64,000 nucleotides of DNA, from positions 20,918 to 84,917 of the forward strand of contig JAPORQ010000046.1 of the NCBI GenBank assembly GCA_026710155.1, written 5' to 3'. The translations under genes and the position numbers were made by a program. The stretch's first letter is position 1; every line of letters begins with the position of its first letter. Positions 9,722 through 18,974 of this stretch are shown here, piece by piece. This DNA is from Paracoccaceae bacterium. Lineage in GTDB: Bacteria > Pseudomonadota > Alphaproteobacteria > Rhodobacterales > Rhodobacteraceae. The notes beneath the pieces are model-generated. The model was not told the DNA's origin. It saw only the letters and a program-made list of their open reading frames with translations, and searched no databases.

Positions 9722-11320
9722 TCAGAGAACAATTTCCAAAACGTCACTGTCCACGAATTCCTCAAATTGCTTGAAGTTTGCCTGAAATTTTTCTTTCAGC
9801 GTCTTGGCCATCTTGTCATATTCATCGGGATTTTCCCAGGTATTCCGGGGGTTAAGCAATTGATCGGGGATATTGTCGATCTTTAGAGGAACCTCAAACC
9901 CGAAAACAGGGTCCTTCCGAACCGAATCATGATCAATTTCACCATTTAGAACTGCCGTCAATATAGTTCGGGTATGCTTGATGGATATCCTCTTGCCAAT
10001 CCCATACCTGCCACCGGTCCATCCAGTATTTACCAACCAGCACCTGACCTTGTGCCTTTTTACCTTTTCTCGAAATAGATTTCCGTAAACGATTGGCGGC
10101 AAAGGCAGGAATGGTTTGCCAAAACAGGCTGAAAAAGTTGCCGCAGGATCATCTATTCCCGCTTCGGTTCCTGCAACCTTAGATGTGAAGCCCGATAGAA
10201 AATGGTACATGGCCTGGGCAGGAGTAAGGAGTGAAATGGGAGGAAGAATCCCGTAAACGTCACAGGTCAGGAAGAAAATATTCCTTGGATGTTTGGCAAG
10301 ACGGGTTTCCGATGCGTAGGGGATTTTGTTGAGGGAATACGAACATCGCCCGTTTTGAGTAATACTGGTGTCATCGTAATTAGGCATTCTGGAGTCTGGA
10401 TCAAAGGTCATGTTTTCGATAATTGTTCCGTATGATCTTGAGACCTCGTACAGATCTGGTTCGTCAACGGCATTCAAACCATTTGTTTTGGCATAACAGC
10501 CATCTTCTATGTTGAAGATGCCTCTATCAGACCATCCGTGTTCATCATCACCGATCAGTACCCTGTCGGGGTCAGCAGAAAGGGATGTTTTGCCGGTTCC
10601 GGAAAGACCGAAGAACAGAGCTGTATCGTCTGGATCATGCTTGGTATGGTTGGCAGAACAATGCATGGTCAAGATACCCCTGGGAGGAAGGGCATAGTTC
10701 AGATATCCAAATACGCTTTTCTTGTTTTCTCCCACATATTGCGTACCACCGATCAAAATCAGGTTTTCCTTGTAGTTGGTTGCAATGATCGCTTCTGATC
10801 CACAACCATGCCGTTCTGGATCGGCTCTGAAATCTGGGGCGTTGATGACAATCACATCCGGTTCAAAACCTTCCAATTCTTCCTCATTTGGCAGCCCAAA
10901 CAAGGTTCCAACAAAAATCGCATGCCATGCTAGGCAATTGACAAACCGGATCCGAAGACGATTTTCGTTTTCGGCGCAAGCATTGACATCCTTGACGTAG
11001 ACCCGCCGTTCTGACAAAAACTTCAGGAAATCTCCCTTGAGGTTCTCAAAGTTTTCTTCGCTTATAGGAGCATTGTTCTCCCACCAGATGGTATTCTTGA
11101 GTTCTTCCGAATAAACAGTGAATTTGTCCTTTGGTGATCGTCCGGTAAATTTACCGGTCGTAACCATCAGGGGACCTCCAAAGCCCAGCTTGGCTTCTCC
11201 TTGCAACAAGGCAGTCTCATAAAGATTGGTTTGGGAATAATTGATATATCCCTCCTTTACGGGAAAGGGTTTCAGATGGTGATTGCCTGTAGGGATTATT
11301 GCGGATATTTTATTGATCAT
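9722..11320 (-). CDS. pckA: Phosphoenolpyruvate carboxykinase (ATP)
   Basis: This gluconeogenic enzyme converts oxaloacetate plus ATP to PEP, CO2 and ADP. It has the ATP-type P-loop GLSGTGKTSLS, the kinase-2 segment LIGDDEHGW, and the family motif TGKFTGRSPKDKF near the N terminus. ATG 11320 gives 532 residues (MINKISAIIPTG), in line with the family; the frame is open further upstream without a better start. A PEPCK fits growth on organic acids. No regulator is adjacent, and the neighbour on that side is a decayed toxin locus. Confidence 0.96.
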   Translation of the reverse strand: MINKISAIIPTGNHHLKPFPVKEGYINYSQTNLYETALLQGEAKLGFGGPLMVTTGKFTGRSPKDKFTVYSEELKNTIWWENNAPISEENFENLKGDFLKFLSERRVYVKDVNACAENENRLRIRFVNCLAWHAIFVGTLFGLPNEEELEGFEPDVIVINAPDFRADPERHGCGSEAIIATNYKENLILIGGTQYVGENKKSVFGYLNYALPPRGILTMHCSANHTKHDPDDTALFFGLSGTGKTSLSADPDRVLIGDDEHGWSDRGIFNIEDGCYAKTNGLNAVDEPDLYEVSRSYGTIIENMTFDPDSRMPNYDDTSITQNGRCSYSLNKIPYASETRLAKHPRNIFFLTCDVYGILPPISLLTPAQAMYHFLSGFTSKVAGTEAGIDDPAATFSACFGKPFLPLPPIVYGNLFREKVKRHKVRCWLVNTGWTGGRYGIGKRISIKHTRTILTAVLNGEIDHDSVRKDPVFGFEVPLKIDNIPDQLLNPRNTWENPDEYDKMAKTLKEKFQANFKQFEEFVDSDVLEIVL

Positions 11321-11441
11321 AATATCATTTGAAGAGTAATTGGGAATTTGGGGGGAGGGCGGAGAAATACAGTCTAAATTAGGACAGAGATTACTCAAAA
11401 AAGGTTAAGTTTTTGTTCATTTAGTATAAGAAAAACCCAAA

Positions 11442-11732
11442 TTAAGTGTTAAAGGAAAATATTTTTAACCGCCCCACTTTGGGCAACCACTTTTGAAATT
11501 TTTCCCGTATTATGCCTTCCTGCTTTCGGATACTATCCCTTAAAACAGGCTCGTTTTTTTCAATATCTTTTATACATTCATACAGGACAAGTTCTGTCCA
11601 ATGGACACGAAACAGCCCCTCCTGAAATAAAAACAAAATGATGTTTCTCCCATCATTACGAGTGCAGGACATCTGCGTCAAATACAACCGTAATAGGTTC
11701 AGGACTACAGGGGCGTGATAATCCTTGACCAA
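11442..11732 (-). pseudogene. PIN-domain toxin remnant (frameshifted, truncated)
   Basis: An open frame of 96 codons contains EGLFRVHWTELVLYECIKD and a following charged helix that match the middle of PIN-domain ribonuclease toxins paired with excisionase-like antitoxins. The expected N-terminal strand with the catalytic aspartate is present but in another frame: near 11665-11700 the minus strand reads VVFDADVLHS and then stops. The C-terminal half with the remaining acidic residues is missing; the frame ends in unrelated sequence. So this is a broken toxin gene, next to an equally broken antitoxin. Confidence 0.6.
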
Positions 11733-11758
11733 TTCACACCGTATTGATTAATCAGTAC

Positions 11759-12078
11759 TTATTGTCTTGTCACACTCTTGGCTCGAAGCAACCAATTTAG
11801 CCAATCCTTGTCTCGACGTACCTTGTAATCCAGCAATTCCTTATACTTGATCAATTTCAGTGGTCCAATCCGGACATGTGGAATATCTTTCTCTTCCAGC
11901 AGAGTTCCAAAGATAGGATTCGGGAACATTGAGGATCAGAGCCGCTTCGTGATGTGATATATTTTTGCCCGGCAAAAGATGTCTTAACCCGTTCTGGATG
12001 GATTCAGCAATATTACCCACAATCTCTTCCCTTGCATGCAGGTAGTGTTTCGATTCGAACCTTATTTATATCACTCAT
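11759..12078 (-). pseudogene. Excisionase-like HTH antitoxin remnant (frameshifted)
   Basis: No continuous frame exists, but joining frames gives a convincing antitoxin of the MerR/excisionase HTH type that partners PIN toxins. One frame reads LLPGKNISHHEAALILNVPESYL. A second then reads GTLLEEKDIPHVRIGPLKLI, followed by KYKELLDYKVRRD and a stop at 11759. Near the start ATG (12078) a further frame change is needed after MSDINKVRIETLP. The order antitoxin then toxin on the minus strand is the normal operon order. Because both genes carry lesions, decay seems more likely than a sequencing error. Confidence 0.6.
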
Positions 12079-12245
12079 GACAAACTCCATATATCCCGCT
12101 ATTGAATATCCTTGCTCCACAGTATTTTCAACATGAATTCTCAATTGGTTCAGACAACCCAATTGAAATCAATCATTATTAGAAGTATGTTAGGGAAGCC
12201 CAAAGCAAATAACATTGACTGCAAAATAGGTATTCGGAGATACCA

Positions 12246-14129
12246 ATGGATTCATTGACCCTGACTAATGAAATGGTTGTGGTTTTAGTACTGCTTGGGT
12301 TCACTGTATTTCTATTTGTATCGGAAGTTGTAAGGGTTGACTTTGCTGCCATCCTGGTGATGATTATCCTGGGTGGAATAAGCTATATTCCCGGCCTGGA
12401 GGGGGTTTCGGACATAAATCTGCTTTTCGAGGGTTTTTCCTCCAATGCGGTACTTTCAATAATAGCAGTAATGATCATAGGTGCAGGGTTGGACAAGACC
12501 GGCTTGCTAAACAGCCTGGCGGGCGTCATTCTCAAGTTTGGCAGTTCTTCGGAAAACCGCATTATCCCAATAGTATCCGCAACAGTTGGCGTGATTTCCA
12601 GCTTTTTGCAAAATGTTGGTGCAGCTGCCCTGTTCATACCGGTTGTGAGTAGAATTTCCGCAAGAACCAATGTACCCCTCAGCCGCTTATTGATGCCGAT
12701 GGGATTTTGTGCAATTCTTGGTGGAACCATGACCATGGTGGGTTCCTCCCCTCTCATTTTGTTGAATGACCTGATTATAAATACCAACAGCATGATTGCT
12801 GAGAAACACCGGATGGAAACATTCGGCTTGTTTTCCGTAACCCCGATAGGTGCAACCTTGGTTGTTGCTGGCATTGCCTATTTTGTCATACTGGGGAAAT
12901 GGTTTCTGCCTACCGTTGGTGCAAGGGAAGATGCCACGACTGCACAGTCCATGAAAGAGTATGTCAAGCAGTTATATGGTGTTGATGCTGATGTTTTTGA
13001 AATAGTCATCCCCGACAACCATCCACTTTATGGTGAGACCTATGCCGATATCATGGGAGCCTTCAAGTTTTATGTCATTGCTTCCTATCACCAGGGACAA
13101 AAATGGCTCGCGCCATCGGTTGATACCGAAATATTGACCCCCTGTCGACTGGCTTTACTGGGCGAAAGTCAAAGAATCAGGGAATTTGCCACCACGTTCA
13201 ATCTGGATATAGATCCTGAAATGACGGTATTTGGGCATGATTTTGAAGTGGATAAATCTGGCATTGCCGAAATCGTTATTCCACCCAATTCCAGGTTGGT
13301 AGGGAAATGTGCCCGCGAAATTAGCCTGCGCAAAACCTATGGCCTGAATCTACTGGCGATCCATCGTGGTGAAGAAAATCTAAGTTATGCCGAAGGAAAG
13401 GATGATCTCGCCAGCCAGTTGGGCTTGATCAAGTTTCAGGCCGGAGATTCACTGGTTGTCCAGACCCAGTGGACATCACTGTCAAGACTCACGAAAGACA
13501 GGGATTTCGTTGTCATTACCACAGAGTTTCCCCAGGATGAGTGGCGAACTAAGAAAGTCGGCTGGGCACTTATCTTTTGTTTGATTTCCCTGGCCCTCAT
13601 TCTCTTTACAGATATGCGGCTGTCATGGTGTCTGTTTGTCGGTGCTTGTGGCATGATAGCGACAAAAGTCCTTTCGATTGATGAAGCATACCACGCCATT
13701 GGTTGGAATACCGTATTCCTGCTGGCAAGTTTAATTCCTTTGGGGCAGGCTGTTCAAAACACCGGCACGGCAGAATGGATAGCCTTTCAGGTTTTGCAGT
13801 TACTTGATGGGTGGCCGATTTGGGGGATTCAGGCTGGGGTAGCCATAATGGCAACATTCTTTACCCTGGTCATGTCCAATGTGGGTGCAACGGTGCTATT
13901 GGTTCCATTGGCTGTATCAATTGCCATACCGATTGGTGCAAATCCTGCTATATTCGCATTAACCGTCGCCATCTCGACATCCAATTCGTTTTTGATACCC
14001 ACCCATCAGGTCAATGCACTCATCATGGGCCCCGGGGGGTACAAGGTTATTGATTTTGTCCGTACAGGAGGTATCATGACCGTACTATTTCTTGTCGTAT
14101 CCCTTGCAATGCTGAATCTGGTGTTTTAA
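12246..14129 (+). CDS. SLC13 (DASS)-family permease with RCK_C domains
   Basis: This is a 627-residue inner-membrane transporter. The N-terminal half has several helices and the motif SSFLQNVGAAALFIPVV; the C-terminal half has a related MSNVGATVLLVPLA and ends in further helices. Between them (about residues 220-420) are two soluble domains with the VVQTQW-type pattern of TrkA-C/RCK_C regulatory domains, typical of SLC13-like permeases that move sulfate, dicarboxylates or other anions. It is 36 bp upstream of the BMP-type ABC operon on the same strand. The substrate is unknown. Confidence 0.85.
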   Translation: MDSLTLTNEMVVVLVLLGFTVFLFVSEVVRVDFAAILVMIILGGISYIPGLEGVSDINLLFEGFSSNAVLSIIAVMIIGAGLDKTGLLNSLAGVILKFGSSSENRIIPIVSATVGVISSFLQNVGAAALFIPVVSRISARTNVPLSRLLMPMGFCAILGGTMTMVGSSPLILLNDLIINTNSMIAEKHRMETFGLFSVTPIGATLVVAGIAYFVILGKWFLPTVGAREDATTAQSMKEYVKQLYGVDADVFEIVIPDNHPLYGETYADIMGAFKFYVIASYHQGQKWLAPSVDTEILTPCRLALLGESQRIREFATTFNLDIDPEMTVFGHDFEVDKSGIAEIVIPPNSRLVGKCAREISLRKTYGLNLLAIHRGEENLSYAEGKDDLASQLGLIKFQAGDSLVVQTQWTSLSRLTKDRDFVVITTEFPQDEWRTKKVGWALIFCLISLALILFTDMRLSWCLFVGACGMIATKVLSIDEAYHAIGWNTVFLLASLIPLGQAVQNTGTAEWIAFQVLQLLDGWPIWGIQAGVAIMATFFTLVMSNVGATVLLVPLAVSIAIPIGANPAIFALTVAISTSNSFLIPTHQVNALIMGPGGYKVIDFVRTGGIMTVLFLVVSLAMLNLVF

Positions 14130-14164
14130 TTCGCAGGCATTGGCAACAGGTAAGGAGATCAATC

Positions 14165-15697
14165 ATTCGGCAAACCAGTTTTTTTAAAATCGAGAACCTT
14201 TCCAAGGAATACCCCGGGGTAAAGGCCAATGACCGGATAAACATGTCCCTTGAGGAGGGTGAAATATGTGCCCTGCTCGGAGAAAACGGGTCTGGCAAGT
14301 CCACCCTGGTAAAAATGATGTATGGTTTGGTCAAGCCTGATGAAGGGCAAATGATTTTTCAATCGAGGAGCTATTCACCCTCCAATCCCAATGAAGCCCG
14401 ATCAGCTGGCATTGCCATGGTGTTTCAACATTTCTCGCTATTTGATGCCCTGACCGTAGCCGAGAACATTGCACTCGGTATGGTTGATCCGCCCCCATTC
14501 AACAAACTTTCCAGGGAAATCGAAGAAAAAGGCAAGACCTACGGTTTGTCACTGAACCCAGACAGCATGGTTGGAACACTTTCTGCAGGTGAAAGGCAAA
14601 GGGTGGAGATAATCAGATGCTTGCTACAAAACCCCAAAATCCTCATCATGGATGAACCAACTTCGGTACTTACTCCCCAGGAAGCAGATATATTGTTCGA
14701 AGCTCTCAGAAACCTGGCTGCCGAAGGAACGACAATACTGTATATTTCCCATAAGCTCGAGGAAATCAAAGCCCTTTGCTCCAGAGCGACCATATTGAGG
14801 GCCGGAAAAGTGGTTGCAACCTGTAATCCGGAAGAAAAATCCGCCCGCCAGCTAGCTGAAATGATGGTGGGGACCTCAATCGTTACCCCGAAACGGGCTG
14901 AAACACAAGGAAACCGCGATGGTCGGCCATTGTTCAGGGTAGAAGATATCGAGAAGGAGGCATCTTCCAATTTCGGAACCAGCCTCAGGGAAGTTTCCTT
15001 TGAGGTTTGGAAGGGAGAAGTGCTTGGAATTGGCGGGATTGCCGGCAATGGTCAGGACGAACTGATGGAGGTGCTTTCGGGAGAGGTTCTGCCAAAAGGG
15101 GGAACAATTATGCTGAATGGTCATGATTTGGCCAGATTGAATCCCAACGAAAGACGCAAACGGGGACTTCTGTTTGCACCAGAACAAAGGGTTGGACATT
15201 CAGCTGCCGGTGAAATGAGTCTGACTGAAAATGCCTACCTGACGGCAGCAGACCGCAAAGAACTTTCCCGGGCCGGCATTATCAATTGGTCAAGAACGGC
15301 AGAATTTTCCCGGAGAATCATCAATCAATTTGATGTCCGAACACCTGGCACGGACAATTTTGCTCAATCGCTTTCAGGTGGAAACCTGCAGAAATTTGTC
15401 ATTGGCAGGGAAATACTCCAGAATCCTGAATTGTTGATTGTCAATCAGCCAACTTGGGGGGTTGATGCAGCAGCAGCAGCCAGTATACGTCAGAAGCTGA
15501 TTGATTTGGCCGATAGTGGAGCAGCCGTAGTTGTCATTAGCCAGGATATTGACGAGTTGCTTGAAATTTCCGATTACATTTCGGTTCTTTCAGGTGGATA
15601 CCTCAGCAAGGCAAGACCGGTTCAGGAGTTGAACCGGGAAGATATTGGCTTGATGATGGGGGCCTCACGGGAATCACTTCAGGAGGCAGTCGCATAG
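14165..15697 (+). CDS. BMP-type (nucleoside) ABC transporter, double ATPase
   Basis: This is a fused two-domain ATPase of the YufO/NupO/RbsA class. Walker A of domain 1 is GENGSGKSTL, its signature is LSAGERQRVEI and its Walker B is ILIMDEPTSVL. Domain 2 starts near residue 250, and its signature is LSGGNLQKFVIGREI. The first in-frame ATG is at 14243, but it would remove the first conserved strand (FKIENLSKEYPGV). The codon ATT at 14165 lies 7 nt after AAGGAG (14152-14157), and no ATG, GTG or TTG occurs between. I therefore call ATT as the start, giving 510 residues. It heads a four-gene operon with two permeases and a binding protein. Confidence 0.88.
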   Translation: MRQTSFFKIENLSKEYPGVKANDRINMSLEEGEICALLGENGSGKSTLVKMMYGLVKPDEGQMIFQSRSYSPSNPNEARSAGIAMVFQHFSLFDALTVAENIALGMVDPPPFNKLSREIEEKGKTYGLSLNPDSMVGTLSAGERQRVEIIRCLLQNPKILIMDEPTSVLTPQEADILFEALRNLAAEGTTILYISHKLEEIKALCSRATILRAGKVVATCNPEEKSARQLAEMMVGTSIVTPKRAETQGNRDGRPLFRVEDIEKEASSNFGTSLREVSFEVWKGEVLGIGGIAGNGQDELMEVLSGEVLPKGGTIMLNGHDLARLNPNERRKRGLLFAPEQRVGHSAAGEMSLTENAYLTAADRKELSRAGIINWSRTAEFSRRIINQFDVRTPGTDNFAQSLSGGNLQKFVIGREILQNPELLIVNQPTWGVDAAAAASIRQKLIDLADSGAAVVVISQDIDELLEISDYISVLSGGYLSKARPVQELNREDIGLMMGASRESLQEAVA

Positions 15698-16783
15698 ATG
15701 CTGGTTTTTGAAAGGCGCAGGGAGCCCTCCAGATTTTGGACTGCCATTACACCGATATTGGCTGTTCTGATAACTCTGATTGCCGGAGGAATACTATTTG
15801 CGACCCTGGGTAAAGATCCCCTTGAAGCAATCAAGACCATATTCTGGGCTCCGCTTTTTGATCCCGACTTGTCGGCTTATGCCCGCCCACAAATTCTGGT
15901 AAAGGCAGCTCCCCTGGTTCTTATCGCCATAGGCCTTTCGATTGGATTCAAGGCCAATATCTGGAATATCGGTGCCGAAGGGCAGTACATCATGGGAGCA
16001 ATTCTGGGAGGAGGTGTTGCATTGGCCTTCTATCCACTTGAGGCATGGTGGATCTTTCCATTGATGATTGTTTCCGGTATTGCTGGTGGTATTGCCTGGG
16101 CCATGATACCGGCCTTGTTGAAAGTAAAATTCAGAACCAATGAAATCTTGGTGTCCCTGATGTTGGTTTATGTCAGCGAGCATTTTCTGGCGTCTGTTTC
16201 CTTGGGCTTGCTTCGCAATCCAGATGGGGTTGGTTTTCCCGGATCAAGAAACCTGCAGCATTATGCCAGTGCCTCAAATGCGGAACTGTTTGCCGGAACA
16301 GGTATTCATTTGGGAGTGATTGTTGCCTTTGTGTCCATCTTTGCACTGTATGGTTTGATACGCTTTCACAGGCTTGGATTTCAGATCAGGGTAACGGGAC
16401 AATCCATAAGAATCTCGCGATTTGCCGGTGTCAATCCCAACCTGATGATAATTTTCTGTTTGGCAGCTGGTGGGGGCTTGGCAGGCTTGGCAGGCATATT
16501 CGAACTCTCGGGTCCAGCCGGACGTTTATCAATCGACTTCAATGTGGGTTATGGCTTTACGGCCATAATCGTCGCTTTTCTGGGACGATTGAACCCTTTC
16601 GGAATAGCATTGGCAGCACTTCTCATGTCGCTCACCTATATTGGAGGTGATCTTGCCCAGTTCATGTTGAATTTGCCGGCAGCGGCGATTCAGGCCTTGC
16701 AGGGGATGTTGCTGTTCTTTTTACTTTCAATGGATTTTCTTTCACAATATCGAATACGCATCAAGCATTGGGCAAGTGGTTAA
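15698..16783 (+). CDS. BMP-type ABC transporter permease 1 (YufP/NupP-like)
   Basis: This is a 361-residue inner-membrane permease of the branched-chain/ribose superfamily. It has an N-terminal helix (TAITPILAVLITLIAGGILF) and the family loop GFKANIWNIGAEGQYIMGAI near residue 85. The cytoplasmic segment QIRVTGQSIRISRFAGVN is typical of permeases working with BMP-family lipoproteins. It starts one base after the ATPase stop and ends directly at the next permease, so the four genes are one operon. Confidence 0.9.
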   Translation: MLVFERRREPSRFWTAITPILAVLITLIAGGILFATLGKDPLEAIKTIFWAPLFDPDLSAYARPQILVKAAPLVLIAIGLSIGFKANIWNIGAEGQYIMGAILGGGVALAFYPLEAWWIFPLMIVSGIAGGIAWAMIPALLKVKFRTNEILVSLMLVYVSEHFLASVSLGLLRNPDGVGFPGSRNLQHYASASNAELFAGTGIHLGVIVAFVSIFALYGLIRFHRLGFQIRVTGQSIRISRFAGVNPNLMIIFCLAAGGGLAGLAGIFELSGPAGRLSIDFNVGYGFTAIIVAFLGRLNPFGIALAALLMSLTYIGGDLAQFMLNLPAAAIQALQGMLLFFLLSMDFLSQYRIRIKHWASG

Positions 16784-17716
16784 ATGGATTTTGCAGCTAT
16801 CAATCCCCTGATTTTCTTTTCCACCATGGTGGCGGCATCGATTCCCGTTCTATTGGCCGCCTTGGGTGAGTTGGTCGTGGAAAAGTCCGGCGTTCTCAAT
16901 CTTGGTGTCGAGGGAATGATGATTATCGGTGCCGTTTGTGGGTTCATCGCAATTTACAATTCCGGTTCACCATTTTTCGGTGTATTGGCTTCCATTGTTG
17001 CCGGAGGGCTTCTGGCTCTGGTTTTTGGCATTCTGACCCAGGTACTGCATTCCAATCAAGTTGCTACGGGACTGGCCCTGACCCTTTTTGGATTGGGATT
17101 GTCAGCCCTCATTGGGCAGCCGTTTGCTGGAATCAAACCCCCAACCTTTCCCAAACCGGATTTTGGTTTTCTTGGCGACATGCCGGTATTGGGACAATTG
17201 TTTTTCAAATATGATTATCTGGTTTATGCGGCATTCTTACTTGTGATTGTTGTCAGTTATGTTTTGAATCGCACACGAGCTGGTCTTATCCTCAGATCAA
17301 TTGGTGAAAATCATGATGCTGCACATGCACTTGGCTATAATGTTGTAAGGGTACGGCTGGCGGCAATCGTGTTTGGTGGTGGTTGTGCCGGTTTGGGTGG
17401 AGGTTACCTGGCCATGATAAGAGTACCCCAATGGACGGAAGGAATGACGGCAGGGGTTGGCTGGATTGCCCTTGCCTTGGTGGTTTTTGCCTCATGGCGA
17501 CCATACCGTGTGATTCTCGGTGCCTTTTTATTTGGGGGAGTGACATTATTGCAGTTGAATTTGCAGGCGGTTGGGATTAAAATTAATCCGGCATACCTAT
17601 CCATGGCACCGTATATCATAACGATTGTTGCACTAGTGGTCATTTCAGGATCAAGCAACAGATTATCAAACCTTGCTCCTGGCTCCCTAGGCAGACTATT
17701 CCACAAAACCATGTAG
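16784..17716 (+). CDS. BMP-type ABC transporter permease 2 (YufQ/NupQ-like)
   Basis: This is the second channel subunit, 310 residues, with eight or so hydrophobic stretches. The motif ALGELVVEKSGVLNLGVEGMM near residue 25 is diagnostic for this subunit, as is GLILRSIGENHDAAHALGYN in the coupling loop. It follows permease 1 without a gap and precedes the binding protein by 36 bp. Substrates known for this transporter class are purine and pyrimidine nucleosides; the actual ligand is unproven here. Confidence 0.9.
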   Translation: MDFAAINPLIFFSTMVAASIPVLLAALGELVVEKSGVLNLGVEGMMIIGAVCGFIAIYNSGSPFFGVLASIVAGGLLALVFGILTQVLHSNQVATGLALTLFGLGLSALIGQPFAGIKPPTFPKPDFGFLGDMPVLGQLFFKYDYLVYAAFLLVIVVSYVLNRTRAGLILRSIGENHDAAHALGYNVVRVRLAAIVFGGGCAGLGGGYLAMIRVPQWTEGMTAGVGWIALALVVFASWRPYRVILGAFLFGGVTLLQLNLQAVGIKINPAYLSMAPYIITIVALVVISGSSNRLSNLAPGSLGRLFHKTM

Positions 17717-17752
17717 AATCAACTTTTACTCTTGTTAATGAAAGGATACAAA

Positions 17753-18826
17753 ATGACAAGTAAAACATTCAAAGGGTTTGCTATCCTGGCATCCCTGATT
17801 TTGACATTCGGTCTGGCTCAGGCCGAGCCCAAAAAGGTGGGTTTCATCTATGTTGGTCCAGTCGGTGATTTTGGCTGGTCATACGAGCATGATCAGGGAC
17901 GTTTGGCCGTTGAGGAAGCTTTTGGCGATCAGGTTGAAACCTCTTATGTTGAAAGCGTACCCGAAGGGGCCGATGCGGAAAGGGTACTTACCCAGATGGC
18001 GTTGGCCGGCAACGAACTGATTTTCACCACCTCCTTTGGCTACATGGATCCTACGATCAATGTTGCCGCCAAATTTCCAGACGTGAAATTTGAACATGCC
18101 ACGGGTTACAAGCGGGCAGACAATGTCTCGACCTATAGCGCACGCTTCTATGAAGGCCGTGCCGTTATTGGCCATATAGCCGGTAAAATGACCAAAACCA
18201 ATCAGATTGGATATATTGCATCATTTCCAATTCCAGAGGTCATTCGGGGCATAAACTCTGCCTATATTCATGCCAAGAAAGCCAATCCGGATGTGGAATT
18301 CAAAATCGTCTGGGTCTTTACCTGGTTTGATCCGGCCAAGGAAGCCGATGCTGCCCAGACCCTGATCGAACAGGGTGTGGATGTGATAATGCAGCACACG
18401 GATTCAACCGCACCAATGACGATTGCCGAAGAAAAGGGAATATTTGCCTTTGGTCAGGCCTCCGACATGATGGAATTTGGTCCGACAGCCAGATTGTCAT
18501 CGATTATCGACAATTGGGCGCCATACTATGTCGCTCGTACCCAAGCCCTTGTGGACGGTGCCTGGGAAAGTGTAGATACCTGGGACGGCATTTCGACCGG
18601 CATGGTTGAAATCGGTGAATTTTCCGACAGGATTCCTGAAAATGTGCGTGCCGACGCACAGGCCATGTCAGATGCAATATCCAATGGTTCCTATCATCCA
18701 TTCACTGGTCCGATCAACAGACAAGATGGCTCGGCCTGGTTGGGTGATGGCGAAATTGCCGATGATGGTACCCTACTGGGAATGAATTTCTATGTCGAGG
18801 GCATATCGGGTTCAATACCCAATTAA
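17753..18826 (+). CDS. BMP-family substrate-binding protein
   Basis: This is a periplasmic binding protein of the basic membrane protein (BMP/PnrA) family. A Sec signal peptide covers residues 1-24, with cleavage after AQA. The mature part begins KKVGFIYVGPVGDFGWSYEHD, the classic family start. ATG 17753 follows AAAGGAT at a good distance; an upstream in-frame ATG at 17738 would place charges ahead of the signal. The length of 357 residues is normal. Being last in the operon and followed by a terminator fits a highly expressed binding protein. It may take nucleosides or another small ligand. Confidence 0.92.
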   Translation: MTSKTFKGFAILASLILTFGLAQAEPKKVGFIYVGPVGDFGWSYEHDQGRLAVEEAFGDQVETSYVESVPEGADAERVLTQMALAGNELIFTTSFGYMDPTINVAAKFPDVKFEHATGYKRADNVSTYSARFYEGRAVIGHIAGKMTKTNQIGYIASFPIPEVIRGINSAYIHAKKANPDVEFKIVWVFTWFDPAKEADAAQTLIEQGVDVIMQHTDSTAPMTIAEEKGIFAFGQASDMMEFGPTARLSSIIDNWAPYYVARTQALVDGAWESVDTWDGISTGMVEIGEFSDRIPENVRADAQAMSDAISNGSYHPFTGPINRQDGSAWLGDGEIADDGTLLGMNFYVEGISGSIPN

Positions 18827-18832
18827 TTCAAG

Positions 18833-18863
18833 AAAAACGGGTCCTCAATTGGGGGCCCGTTTT
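18833..18863 (+). terminator. Rho-independent terminator after the BMP transporter operon
   Basis: A stem AACGGG-T-CC pairs with GG-G-CCCGTT (one mismatch) around a short TCAATTG loop, followed by TTT. It lies 7 bp after the binding-protein stop, so the transporter operon ends here. A second small hairpin (CCGGC/GCCGG, 18864-18884) follows at once. Confidence 0.75.
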
Positions 18864-18974
18864 CCGGCATGCAAAAGCAGCCGGATTTTGTTATATTCCA
18901 GAGACAGTTTTTCAGCCGAGATAAAATGACTTGTTCTTGATTGTGTTTTGGGCGCATTGAATTTGGAGAATAAC

